Assembly (NCBI GenBank): GCA_022841475.1
Contig: JALHRJ010000024.1
Span: forward strand, 1-61,748
Length of the DNA: 61,748 nt
Direction: 5' to 3'
From: Cyclobacteriaceae bacterium
Lineage (GTDB): Bacteria; Bacteroidota; Bacteroidia; Cytophagales; Cyclobacteriaceae
Position 1 is the first letter of the stretch; every line of letters starts with the position of its first letter. Shown here piece after piece: positions 43,381 through 51,297 of the stretch. The position numbers were made by a program, and so were the translations under genes. The notes under the pieces are model-generated. The model did no database searches, was not told the origin of the DNA, and saw only the letters and a program-made list of their open reading frames with translations.

Positions 43381-44145
43381 TTTGAACCATAAAAATGAAA
43401 GTGCTGAATTTATTGATTCGATTGGAAAAACCTGCTCATACATTTTCGCCTTGGTGTGTTCATCCATTTTGAAGTCACTGAAAAACCAAACAAACGCATC
43501 TATCACTACTGGCGTTTTAGGCACTGACTTCGATTTATAAAAATCTGACACAACAGAATATTGAGGAACTGGTAATCCTACCTGAATGAACTGAAGAGAT
43601 AGATTCTGATTAATTCGTACCCATTTTATTTTACCATCTTGAGAAAACACAATACCAACATATTCGTGACCAAAGTTGGTGTACTTAATCGCAGTTGATG
43701 TAATGCTTGTCTCAAAATAATCAGCAACATCTTTTATAAGGTCAAGATTAAAGGTTTTGTTACTAACGTAGTCTTTGAAATATTTCCGAGGCATTAGTAG
43801 CTCTGACGCAAATTCATTTGCTTCAACCTCTTGACCCCCTTTTTGATGATAGTCAAAGAAAGACTTCTCATTATCACAAATCACCTTTGTGTCACGATGT
43901 AACTCATAATGCCCAAGTTCATGAGCTTGGGCAAATCGTTTTTGATTTTTATATGTCAGCGTAGAGTTGAGTGTTATCTTAGAAAAATTAGAAGTGGATA
44001 CTATCCTGGCTTGCGAACCAACTAAGATTTGTTCTTCGTAAAAAATTCCTTTCAAAGCATAGATATCTTCAATATCTACATTCTTAAGGTTAGTTACCTT
44101 AAGCTCTTTAAGAACGTTGAGTGCGCGCGATGCCGGATTTATCAT
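43378..44145 (-). CDS. ImmA/IrrE family metallo-endopeptidase
   Basis: 255 residues. The zinc site HELGH is at 75-79 (FAQAHELGHYELHRD), with a Glu in EANEFASELLMPRKYF (about 114) as third ligand. The order matches ImmA/IrrE, which cleave DNA-binding repressors such as ImmR and DdrO. The C-terminal half (EYVGIVFSQDGKIKWVRIN) resembles the sensor-like domain of IrrE. The gene overlaps the upstream 141-residue gene by 4 bases, suggesting that the two products work together. Confidence 0.92.
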   Translation of the reverse strand: MINPASRALNVLKELKVTNLKNVDIEDIYALKGIFYEEQILVGSQARIVSTSNFSKITLNSTLTYKNQKRFAQAHELGHYELHRDTKVICDNEKSFFDYHQKGGQEVEANEFASELLMPRKYFKDYVSNKTFNLDLIKDVADYFETSITSTAIKYTNFGHEYVGIVFSQDGKIKWVRINQNLSLQFIQVGLPVPQYSVVSDFYKSKSVPKTPVVIDAFVWFFSDFKMDEHTKAKMYEQVFPIESINSALSFLWFK

Positions 44146-44567
44146 TCTGGCTTTTCACTATCTAACTTTTGACCTTCAAGAAAATCTAGTATTTCAAAAT
44201 CGGAAAGAATAGAAAGTGCATCTTTTTCACTCATATTCTTGAGGTCCCGAAAATTGAAAGAGTACTTCTGCCCAAATTTTGCATCAAATACTTCTTGAAT
44301 TTTGTTTGTTGTTGTGTCACCGACCTGTTGCAACAGAGCAAACTTTGCCTTTGCTCGATTCAGAATTTCAACAAGACCTTCCTTGGCGGTAGCCGCTTTT
44401 GCCTTTAGCATAAGTTTGGCAACTACTTCGCTTCCTTCTGTTTTCAGTTTATCATAATTCATTCCTTCTTCCTGCAATAATGCTTTTACATATTCATCAT
44501 TGGAATTGATAAGGGCACTTTCAGAAAGCAAATAATTGATTAACTCTTTTTTCTTTGAGTCATCCAT
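44142..44567 (-). CDS. Helical protein of unknown function, partner of ImmA-like protease
   Basis: 141 residues, mostly helical and without cysteine: SKKKELINYLLSESALINS, VVAKLMLKAKAATAKEGL, EILNRAKAKFALLQQ, NMSEKDALSILSDFEILDFL. I do not recognise a family. It overlaps the sigma-like gene by 8 bases at one end and the ImmA gene by 4 at the other. That arrangement fits an inhibitor of the sigma-like protein cleaved by the protease, but nothing in the sequence proves it. Confidence 0.7.
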   Translation of the reverse strand: MDDSKKKELINYLLSESALINSNDEYVKALLQEEGMNYDKLKTEGSEVVAKLMLKAKAATAKEGLVEILNRAKAKFALLQQVGDTTTNKIQEVFDAKFGQKYSFNFRDLKNMSEKDALSILSDFEILDFLEGQKLDSEKPE

Positions 44568-45141
44568 TTTTGGGGGTTTTAGAGCGATAGTTTTTTATAA
44601 AAGTATTTAAGCGCTTGTGGATGTTTTCAACATCGCTGACAGACTTGTTAAGGCTTTCGGCTATTGAAATGTGTTTTTTGCCTTGACAGAGTTCCGAATA
44701 CACGAGGAACATGTCCTCGTCTTTTTTTATTAACTCGTTCTCGAATTCTTCTTGAAGGAGTGTGAGCTCGTACTCATTCAAAAAGCCATCATCAAGAATC
44801 TTTTCAAAGAATACTTCATCCGCGAGTGGGCCATCTAGGTCTCTAGGATCTTTAAGCTTGTTTTCTTTCTTGCACTTTAGACTGTAAATAAGAGAGTTCA
44901 GTACGTTCCTTAGGTAACCTGGAAAATCCTTAAAGTCGTCTTCACTTGGGAGTCTTTTGCCAGTCAACAGTTTTTCTACAGCCAACGAGACTATGTTCTT
45001 AGGGTCGTAACCCAAAGCACCGTCCTTTGAGCTCAGCCCGATCCAACCTAATCTGCGAGAGGCATGAGCCACCATTCTGGGATATAGGCTATTCCAGTCC
45101 TGAGCCTCGATTTTAGCCAGTATTTGATCGCGATCAGCCAC
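44560..45141 (-). CDS. Sigma-factor-like (ECF type) regulator
   Basis: About 193 residues from a GTG at 45141; the frame is open to 45420 but would then run through the divergent ubiquitin-like gene and its promoter. A region-2-like part (WNSLYPRMVAHASRRLG, NIVSLAVEKLLTGKRLPSE, FPGYLRNVLNSLIYSLK) precedes a region-4-like helix-turn-helix (SIAESLNKSVSDVENIHKRLNTFI). The match to ECF sigma factors is structural rather than close. It heads a three-gene operon with the 141-residue protein and the ImmA protease. Next to it lies the ubiquitin-like operon, its likely target. Confidence 0.7.
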   Translation of the reverse strand: MADRDQILAKIEAQDWNSLYPRMVAHASRRLGWIGLSSKDGALGYDPKNIVSLAVEKLLTGKRLPSEDDFKDFPGYLRNVLNSLIYSLKCKKENKLKDPRDLDGPLADEVFFEKILDDGFLNEYELTLLQEEFENELIKKDEDMFLVYSELCQGKKHISIAESLNKSVSDVENIHKRLNTFIKNYRSKTPKNG

Positions 45142-45170
45142 TCTATTGGTATTGCTACTTAATAATACTG

Positions 45171-45205
45171 TTTTTCCATCAGATTTTGAGAACCTGATGG
45201 AAAAA
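45171..45205. promoter_or_regulatory. Perfect 12-bp inverted repeat in the divergent promoter region
   Basis: TTTTTCCATCAG / CTGATGGAAAAA (45171-45182 and 45194-45205) with an 11-base spacer, between the GTG of the sigma-like gene and the ATG of the ubiquitin-like gene. A perfect 12-bp dyad is long for chance and suits an operator or an RNA hairpin. No other motif in this gap is obvious. Confidence 0.6.
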
Positions 45206-45267
45206 TTAGCGGAATCAATAGCACTATAGGTAGAATGGTATTTTTTAACCAATAACCACAATTCAAC

Positions 45268-45507
45268 ATGGAAAAACATAGGAAAATCGTCTTCTTCATT
45301 GATCAGAAGAAGTACGAAACAGACGATCAAACCCTGACCGTCAAGCAGATCTTGGTCGACTTTGCGAAGGTTGACCCTGAACGTTATACTCTTGCGCTCA
45401 AAAAAGAGGGTGGCTATCATGAGTATGAAAATTTAGACGAAGTCATCGAGATGAAGAATGGAATGCACTTCTCTCTGTTTGACAAAAAACCAACGCCTGT
45501 ATCATGA
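45268..45507 (+). CDS. Ubiquitin-like (multiubiquitin-family) protein, single domain
   Basis: 79 residues with a beta-grasp pattern: KIVFFIDQKKYETDDQ, TLTVKQILVDFAKV, YTLALKKEGGYHEYE, NLDEVIEMKNGMHFSLF. This matches the multiubiquitin family. It has one domain only, and ends in PTPVS with no terminal Gly-Gly, so either the usual conjugation tail is absent or the family uses another end. Its TGA overlaps the ATG of the E2-like gene (ATGA). The gene order Ubl, E2-like, JAB-E1 marks it as the modifier of a bacterial ubiquitin-like system. Confidence 0.85.
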   Translation: MEKHRKIVFFIDQKKYETDDQTLTVKQILVDFAKVDPERYTLALKKEGGYHEYENLDEVIEMKNGMHFSLFDKKPTPVS

Positions 45508-45884
45508 CTTTTGGCATCGACAGGTTGGTGTCTGACCTTCGGGAGCTTGGGTTCAGTCAGGCGGAGCCGTTTCTTGATCCAAACAACATTCCGTTTGGAT
45601 TAATAAAGGACTTTGAGGTTGGGGCAGGTCGGTTCTTCGGGAGGAGAATCGATCTGGCCATTCCAGCTCCTGCAGAATATGGACGAGTGGTAGGCTCTGC
45701 AATACATGTTCGTTCAACCCCTCATCTATTGGACAAATCCGATACCGTTCCCGGAGTGAAGAATATTACGGATAGTTCGTTAGGGTTGGAGTGGCGTTAC
45801 TGGAGTCACCAGTTCATTTACTATCCAGAAGATACAACCAAGTTGTTGATGTTACAGATAAACGGGGTCTTTAGACATGCGTGA
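45504..45884 (+). CDS. E2-like (UBC-related, family E) protein lacking cysteine
   Basis: 126 residues. The DLAIPAPAEYGRVVGSAIHVRSTPHLL and LEWRYWSHQFIYYPEDTTKLLMLQINGVF segments resemble the prokaryotic E2 family E fold found beside multiubiquitin and JAB/E1 genes. The protein contains no cysteine, so the usual E2 thioester cannot form; a scaffold or inactive role, or a different chemistry, is expected. The assignment relies partly on neighbourhood. It overlaps the next gene by 8 bases. Confidence 0.75.
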   Translation: MTFGIDRLVSDLRELGFSQAEPFLDPNNIPFGLIKDFEVGAGRFFGRRIDLAIPAPAEYGRVVGSAIHVRSTPHLLDKSDTVPGVKNITDSSLGLEWRYWSHQFIYYPEDTTKLLMLQINGVFRHA

Positions 45885-47253
45885 TATGGAGTATTGTGTT
45901 TCAATTCCAGAAGAGCTGAATCAACAGCTTGAGGATTTTCTTATAAGAGAAGATGGAGACGAAGATTTAATCTTTGCACTTTGGAATCCTTCTTACAGTA
46001 GATGGCGTACGACAGTGCTTGTTAAAGAGATTGTCTTTCCAAATGATGGAGATCGTCAACGACATGGCAATGTAAGTTACAACCCGAAATATTTTAAGCG
46101 AGTTTGTGAGAAAGCAATGAAAGAAGGAATGGGTATTTGTTTTATCCATTCGCACCCATTTCCAGGATGGCAAGGTATGAGTTCTGATGATGTTGCAGCG
46201 GAAACAAGGATGGCACCAACCGCCTTTACGTTTTCAGATGTCCCACTTGTAGGAATGACAATCGGAAGCGATGGCATTTGGAGTGCACGAATTTGGAATC
46301 ATCGAGGTAACGGAGTTTTTAAGATGCAATGGATGTCTTTGGTTAAATCCGTGGGAATGAATCTTGGAGTCAGCTTCAATGACAAACTCATGCCATTGCC
46401 GAAGTATCAGGAAATGTTTAAAAGGACACGGACAGTATATGGAAAAGATAACCATGAAAAACTTTGCCGCTTGAGAATTGGGATTATTGGGCTTGGCAGT
46501 GTGGGTAGCATTGTAGCAGAAAATCTTGCGAGAATGGGAGTCGAGAACATTGTTCTCATCGATTTTGATAAGATCAAAAAACACAATCTTGATCGCCAAC
46601 TTGGAGCAACAAAAGCTGATCTTGGAAAATTGAAAATTAGAGTTTCAGCGAGACAAATTAAGAGATCTTCAACTGCCAAAAGTATAATAGTTAATGAAGT
46701 TCCGTATGGTATTAATGAGAAGCAGGGTTACGAGGCAGCGCTCAGTTGCGATGTCTTGTTCTCGTGTGTAGACAGGCCATGGCCAAGGCACATTGTGAAC
46801 CACATAGCCTATGCCCATTTAATACCAGTTATTGACGGAGGTATCTCTGTTTCGTTTGAGAACAATGAGTTTGTACGTGCCGATTGGCAATTCCAAACAC
46901 TCTCACCAAATCGTCCTTGCCTTCAGTGCCTTAAGGTTTATGAATCTTCAGATGTTGCACTGGATAAAAGCGGAATGTTGGACAAGCAATCGTACATAGA
47001 TGGATTGCCAGATCACCATCCGCTAAAGAATAATGAGAACATCTTCCCAATCAGTGCGCATCTCGCATCATTCGAAGTATTTCATTTGATGGCGTTGGTG
47101 ACAGGTATTGGTAGAATTCAGAATTTTGGTGTGCAGAGGTATCGATATGTTCCGGGATTTCTTAGTTCTTATACCGAGAAGATATGTAGTTCGGGATGTA
47201 CATTTAAAGGACTTATAGCAACTGGTGACAAGATATTGTCTGGTATCATTTAG
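45877..47253 (+). CDS. JAB/JAMM protease fused to E1/ThiF adenylyltransferase
   Basis: 458 residues. Residues 1-150 are a JAB domain with E51, H91 and H93 (HSHP at 91-94) and D104/D105 as metal-site residues. Residues 195-430 are the E1/ThiF fold: GLGSVG (205-210) and IDFDKIKKHNLDRQ (228-241) bind the nucleotide, SCVDR (296-300) holds a possible catalytic Cys. Cysteine pairs at 348/351 and 437/441 suit a zinc site. The enzyme would both adenylate the Ubl C-terminus and trim or remove the Ubl. Both domains look active. Confidence 0.92.
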   Translation: MRDMEYCVSIPEELNQQLEDFLIREDGDEDLIFALWNPSYSRWRTTVLVKEIVFPNDGDRQRHGNVSYNPKYFKRVCEKAMKEGMGICFIHSHPFPGWQGMSSDDVAAETRMAPTAFTFSDVPLVGMTIGSDGIWSARIWNHRGNGVFKMQWMSLVKSVGMNLGVSFNDKLMPLPKYQEMFKRTRTVYGKDNHEKLCRLRIGIIGLGSVGSIVAENLARMGVENIVLIDFDKIKKHNLDRQLGATKADLGKLKIRVSARQIKRSSTAKSIIVNEVPYGINEKQGYEAALSCDVLFSCVDRPWPRHIVNHIAYAHLIPVIDGGISVSFENNEFVRADWQFQTLSPNRPCLQCLKVYESSDVALDKSGMLDKQSYIDGLPDHHPLKNNENIFPISAHLASFEVFHLMALVTGIGRIQNFGVQRYRYVPGFLSSYTEKICSSGCTFKGLIATGDKILSGII

Positions 47254-47286
47254 AAATATCAAAGATTGTTAAAGTTGCCTCTTTCC

Positions 47287-47390
47287 TAGCGGAGTCTCGC
47301 TGAGAAATGGAATATGGGAGGAGGGGCTCCGTTTATTGCTGAAAGTAACACCCAATGAACGCGGAGTCCCTTGCAGGAGACTCCGCTAAG
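47287..47390. repeat. GGAGTC hairpin repeat after the ubiquitin-like operon
   Basis: GCGGAGTC / GACTCCGC forms a perfect 8-bp stem (47361-47368 and 47379-47386). An upstream copy GCGGAGTCTC (47289-47298) is the reverse complement of the right arm. A related CGCAGAGTC hairpin lies at 48559-48586, so two copies flank the GLPGLI-like gene. Confidence 0.55.
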
Positions 47391-47523
47391 AATAGAGTGT
47401 ATTTAACTTATTGCAAATGTACGTCCATTTCATACCTTACTGCTCATGAACGCAAGAACGATTGTCATGATACATCAGTTTCAATGGGTTGTGTGGCGTA
47501 GCTCTATTAAAAATATAACCTGT

Positions 47524-48465
47524 ATGAATAATATAAGATATACAATTCTTCTTTTCCTGTTGAGTTTCGGTTTGGTGTCGCAGGCTCAATACTTTAGCGG
47601 TGAGCTTACGTATTCTCTGAAAATTATTCCAAAGCAAACCAACATAAATGTTGATAGTATTATGAATGAACAGCCCGGCACCGCATTCACTTACCTGATC
47701 AAAGAATATTTTTATAAAAGCACGTACTTTAAAGATGGCAAACAAACCTACAGCTACACCTACCACGACCAATCCAAACGGATGTATGACGAAGAGATGA
47801 GTAATGATTATATAACCTTTCGGGATTCGCGTAAAGGCAACACCAGTCGCATTCGGTCCATAATTTATAAAGACAGTATCAAGGTAATTGCTGGGTATCC
47901 CTGCTTTATGGTAGAGCGGGTGTATGAATCGTATATATCAAAAACCTATTATGCGAAAGACCTAAAAATAAATCCCGAAGCTTATAAAGGTCATGAAGTG
48001 GGAGATTGGTATAACCAGATTAAAGAAGTAGGTGGGAGTTTAAGTTTAGGATCAATTTCTGAGTACAGCACCCATGTGGAAGAACACCTGGTAACAAAAG
48101 TTGAGCAAAGAAAAGTCAAGGATGAAGAATTTGATATACCGAAGAAGATGGTAGTGGCATCCTTTACCGCTTTGGATACAAATGTTGCATTAGATAAACC
48201 CTCAGAAGAGTCGTTGCAATGTTTTCGTGAAAAAATTAAAGGGGGTACGAATATCCCGGCTGATGGTCTTAGAATCTATGTAGGCTTTATTGTGGATGAA
48301 AATGGTAAGGTTAGCCACATAAAATCGTTCGAGAAGCATGAGAATGGTCTGGATGCGATTGCCGAAAGTATAATCAAAGATTGTGGGCTACAGTTTGCCC
48401 CTGGAAAAATTGCAGACAAGCATGTAAGTGCATTGGTTTATTTTCCAATTGATTTTACGCAATAG
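47524..48465 (+). CDS. Secreted GLPGLI-like protein with TonB-C-like C-terminal domain
   Basis: 313 residues from the ATG at 47524, which begins a signal peptide (NNIRYTILLFLLSFGLVSQAQ). The middle part (YFSGELTYSLKII, YTYHDQSKRMYDEEM, DSIKVIAGYPCFMVERVYE, SKTYYAKDLKINPEAYKGH) resembles GLPGLI proteins. The last 90 residues (IPADGLRIYVGFIVDENGKVSHIKSFEK, ESIIKDCGLQFAPGK) match the TonB C-terminal domain. It is probably periplasmic. Frames starting upstream at 47446 lack a signal peptide. Confidence 0.78.
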   Translation: MNNIRYTILLFLLSFGLVSQAQYFSGELTYSLKIIPKQTNINVDSIMNEQPGTAFTYLIKEYFYKSTYFKDGKQTYSYTYHDQSKRMYDEEMSNDYITFRDSRKGNTSRIRSIIYKDSIKVIAGYPCFMVERVYESYISKTYYAKDLKINPEAYKGHEVGDWYNQIKEVGGSLSLGSISEYSTHVEEHLVTKVEQRKVKDEEFDIPKKMVVASFTALDTNVALDKPSEESLQCFREKIKGGTNIPADGLRIYVGFIVDENGKVSHIKSFEKHENGLDAIAESIIKDCGLQFAPGKIADKHVSALVYFPIDFTQ

Positions 48466-48499
48466 GAGTGGCGCTTTGATCGAATTACTTTCCTAAGCC

Positions 48500-48592
48500 T
48501 TCTATTCTCCGCAGAGTCACCCGTCTCGTGGTCTCTGGCGGTTAAGAGTGCAACTAATCGCAGAGTCCTGAAACAGTGACTCTGCGAAGAAA
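48500..48592. repeat. GAGTC-type hairpin repeat
   Basis: CGCAGAGTC / GACTCTGCG (48559-48567 and 48578-48586) is a perfect 9-bp stem with an inner CTG/CAG pair. Upstream CCGCAGAGTCACC (near 48510) repeats one arm. It is the counterpart of the hairpin at 47361-47386. Confidence 0.5.
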
Positions 48593-48640
48593 TAAGATCA
48601 CCTTTTCAATTTCAGTATCTTTATCCTTTCATTACCTGCT

Positions 48641-48904
48641 ATGGCCATCTTTTACGACATTGTTTATGACTCCACTACCAAACGGCACAAGCTTGAGTTT
48701 GTGAATCAGCAGCATGATGGCCTGATGGGAATCCGTTTCGATGATAAAACTGGAACCTATCGCCTTGATGTACCGCTGGAGTTTGCTCAAAAAATTTTCA
48801 GCGAAGACAACGGAGGTGTGTTTGACAGCAATGAGTGGCTTACGCTGGCACAAAAAAAACTTACCGAAGCCGATACGATGTGGCCCGAAGGCAAACCCTC
48901 GTAA
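48641..48904 (+). CDS. Small hypothetical protein (87 aa)
   Basis: 87 residues: IFYDIVYDSTTKRHKLEFVNQQHDG, GIRFDDKTGTYRLDVPLEFAQKIF, EWLTLAQKKLTEADTMWPEG. There is no signal peptide. The beta-then-helix composition looks protein-like, but I recognise no family. It stands alone between repeats and a convergent DUF1684 gene. Confidence 0.6.
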   Translation: MAIFYDIVYDSTTKRHKLEFVNQQHDGLMGIRFDDKTGTYRLDVPLEFAQKIFSEDNGGVFDSNEWLTLAQKKLTEADTMWPEGKPS

Positions 48905-48990
48905 CTTTCCACACTTGCCTATGATCGGTGTTATCACCGCACCATACCGCGCAGTTCATACCAACCCGAAATTTAATTTACAGGCGTACA

Positions 48991-49599
48991 TTACTGCTGG
49001 TCCAGCTTAACACCCGCCAGGATCGCCACCGGCAGATCGTTTTCGCCCGGCACTAATGGACAGGAATATTTCTCGTTATAGGCACAGTAGGGATTATAGG
49101 CAAGATTAAAATTAATGATTACCTCAAGGCCTTCCTTGGGAATGCGTAGTTCAAGATAACGGCCCCCGCCATAAGTTTCATTGCCGGTGGTAAGGTCGGT
49201 GAAGGGAACAAACAGGTAATCGGTATACTCCGGTTTGTTCATCAGGCTTTTTGATTGATATACCGGCAGGGAATAAGATTTTCCATGAAGTTGAAAGTGC
49301 GCAATCGCATAGGTGCGATATTCCTGCACAAGGCTACCGGTGGCCTTCATCGGAACAAACGGTGAGTTGGGGGTGAGCGTCAGGTGGGCGTCAACAGCAT
49401 AATCCAGGTTGATAGGGAAGAAGGTATGGCGCTTGAATTTTTTGAGGTCTGCGGGCTTCAGGGGCGAGGTGGTCTTATCGCGATATTCCGCATTTAGTTT
49501 TTTCTGAAAGGCCAGGATTTGATTGACCAGCGCCACGGAGTCGCGTTGCGCATAGGAGGTAAGCGGGAGGCTTATCAATAATAGAAACAAAAATTTCAT
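48991..49599 (-). CDS. DUF1684 domain-containing secreted protein
   Basis: 202 residues with a signal peptide (KFLFLLLISLPLTSYAQ). DUF1684 hallmarks are LQLHGKSYSLPVY-type (FQLHGKSYSLPVY), YLFVPFTDLTTGNETYGGGRYLEL, INFNLAYNPYCAYNEKYSCPLVPGENDLPVAI. The family is widespread and of unknown function. Confidence 0.92.
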   Translation of the reverse strand: MKFLFLLLISLPLTSYAQRDSVALVNQILAFQKKLNAEYRDKTTSPLKPADLKKFKRHTFFPINLDYAVDAHLTLTPNSPFVPMKATGSLVQEYRTYAIAHFQLHGKSYSLPVYQSKSLMNKPEYTDYLFVPFTDLTTGNETYGGGRYLELRIPKEGLEVIINFNLAYNPYCAYNEKYSCPLVPGENDLPVAILAGVKLDQQ

Positions 49600-49659
49600 A
49601 GCTGCTTTTTGTAAAGTTATCGATTAATCATTTTCTCTGGAAGATAGAATATTTATGGG

Positions 49660-50260
49660 AAGTTAAGTTTGACATGGTGCCGCGTTGTCTCGGGAGGTTT
49701 GGTTCGTGGAACCACGGCTTAGTAAGTAGTGTTCATACCGGGCGAGTGCTGAAAACTATAACCATACACTTATTTAAACGAGACCCGGTATCCCGTTCAA
49801 GTCAGTTGAACTTTATTATAAATATTTCATAGCAGCTACTGCGATTTGCTTCTTGGGGATCCCGGGTCAAAGCCTGCCTTTGCCGAAGCGGCTATGGCAG
49901 GCAGGCCCGGGACATGACATTTCATGAATGAAGGTGCTGCCACGATGTACCACAGCTTAATTTGTGGTGTCATACCGGGCGAGTGCCGATAACTATAACC
50001 ATACACTTATTTACCCGAGACCCGGTATCCCTTTGCCATGGGCACTCAACTCGTTACAATGCTTCTTCATATTGAATTTGGTTCGTGAGGACACGTGAAG
50101 AACACTAACACGGGCAAGGGAGACAACCACTCATATGTAATCCGAATACTGAGATGATTGTTAAATCTTCCCCTCTCCGTGCCTGCCAACCGAATCCGCC
50201 AATGGGCGGAGCAGGTTGGGAGAGGGGATGGGGTGAGGTTAATGCCAGACAGGGTGAGGT
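49660..50260. repeat. Intergenic repeat cluster before thyA
   Basis: This stretch contains no credible gene. A 60-68-bp near-identical pair (49734-49801 and 49970-50037), each starting TCATACCGGGCGAGTGC and ending GACCCGGTATCCC, has GATACCGGG/CCCGGTATC arms. Between them is a CTGCC palindrome (49852-49920). A second CTGCC...GGCGG palindrome lies at 50180-50225. A minus-strand frame at 50105-50446 overlaps thyA and is spurious. Confidence 0.75.
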
Positions 50261-50316
50261 TCCACTGACTCTTTTTTTTCTTTTCCGGAACTCCGTAATT
50301 GCACTAAATTTATCGA

Positions 50317-51111
50317 ATGCGTCAATACCTTGATCTTCTAAGCAATATTCTTGAACAGGGAGCCAGCAAAACAGACCGTACCGGCACGGGCACACTTTCT
50401 GTCTTTGGCCGGCAACTCCGGTTCGATCTCGCAGAAGGCTTTCCACTGGTAACCACCAAAAAACTTCATTTGCGCTCTATTATATACGAGTTGCTTTGGT
50501 TTTTAAAAGGCGACACCAACATTAAGTATCTGAAAGACAATGGAGTGTCCATCTGGGATGAATGGGCCGATGAAAATGGCGACCTGGGCCCGGTTTACGG
50601 TAGTCAATGGCGCAGTTGGCCCGCACCGGATGGCCGAAGAATAGATCAGATTACACAAGTACTCAATCAGATAAAAACCAAACCCGATTCGCGCAGGCAC
50701 ATTGTGTCTGCCTGGAACCCGGCCGAAGTAGATAAAATGGCGTTGCCTCCGTGTCATGCACTCTTTCAATTTTATGTCGCTGACGGAAAACTTTCCTGTC
50801 AATTGTATCAGCGCAGTGCGGATTATTTTCTGGGAGTTCCATTTAACATCGCCAGCTATGCGTTGCTTACGTACATGGTTGCCCAGCAATGCGATCTGAA
50901 ACCTGGTGAGTTTGTATGGACGGGAGGGGATGTTCATTTATACACCAATCACCTTGAGCAAGCCAGACTTCAATTATCACGCGAGCCCTTCGCATTGCCT
51001 CAGTTGGTGATTAAGCGGAAACCCGCGAGTTTATTTGATTATGAGTTTGAAGATTTTGAGATTGTAAACTATCAGAGTCATCCCTCCATTAAAGCCCCGA
51101 TTGCTGTTTAG
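50317..51111 (+). CDS. thyA: Thymidylate synthase
   Basis: 264 residues, the E. coli ThyA length. The catalytic Cys is C146 in [12 protein letters not shown]. Other hallmarks are [59 protein letters not shown] and [10 protein letters not shown]. It methylates dUMP to dTMP with methylene-tetrahydrofolate. A dCMP deaminase gene at 2.1 kb supplies dUMP. Confidence 0.97.
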   Translation: MRQYLDLLSNILEQGASKTDRTGTGTLSVFGRQLRFDLAEGFPLVTTKKLHLRSIIYELLWFLKGDTNIKYLKDNGVSIWDEWADENGDLGPVYGSQWRSWPAPDGRRIDQITQVLNQIKTKPDSRRHIVSAWNPAEVDKMALPPCHALFQFYVADGKLSCQLYQRSADYFLGVPFNIASYALLTYMVAQQCDLKPGEFVWTGGDVHLYTNHLEQARLQLSREPFALPQLVIKRKPASLFDYEFEDFEIVNYQSHPSIKAPIAV

Positions 51112-51177
51112 GTCTATTCCAGGACATCTAACATTTTGATTAATCAGGCCAGAATCAGATTCATAAAAGATCGCATT

Positions 51178-51212
51178 TTTGGTCTTATTTTCTCGTAAAT
51201 CAGTTAATTTTG
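51178..51212 (+). promoter_or_regulatory. Bacteroidota-type promoter upstream of sdaAB
   Basis: TTTG (51178-51181) and TAATTTTG (51205-51212) match the -33 and -7 consensus TTTG / TAnnTTTG with a 23-base spacer, at the long end of the usual range. It lies 86 bases before the preferred ATG. Confidence 0.5.
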
Positions 51213-51297
51213 CCGCTTGTTAAAAAATACCCGGTATAGGGTGATAAAATACCCTCAAAAGCAATCCTTTTATCCACTATTCCGTTATTTACCGCGT

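Noticed and set aside
45504..45884. Missing E2 cysteine due to sequencing error
   Set aside because: The frame is uninterrupted, overlaps neighbours neatly, and no shifted frame offers a Cys in a UBC-like context.
47446..47523. Longer N-terminus for the GLPGLI-like gene
   Set aside because: The extra 26 codons would precede an otherwise perfect signal peptide at the ATG 47524.
50105..50446. Minus-strand ORF overlapping the thyA start
   Set aside because: It runs through repeats and the thyA coding region in another frame.
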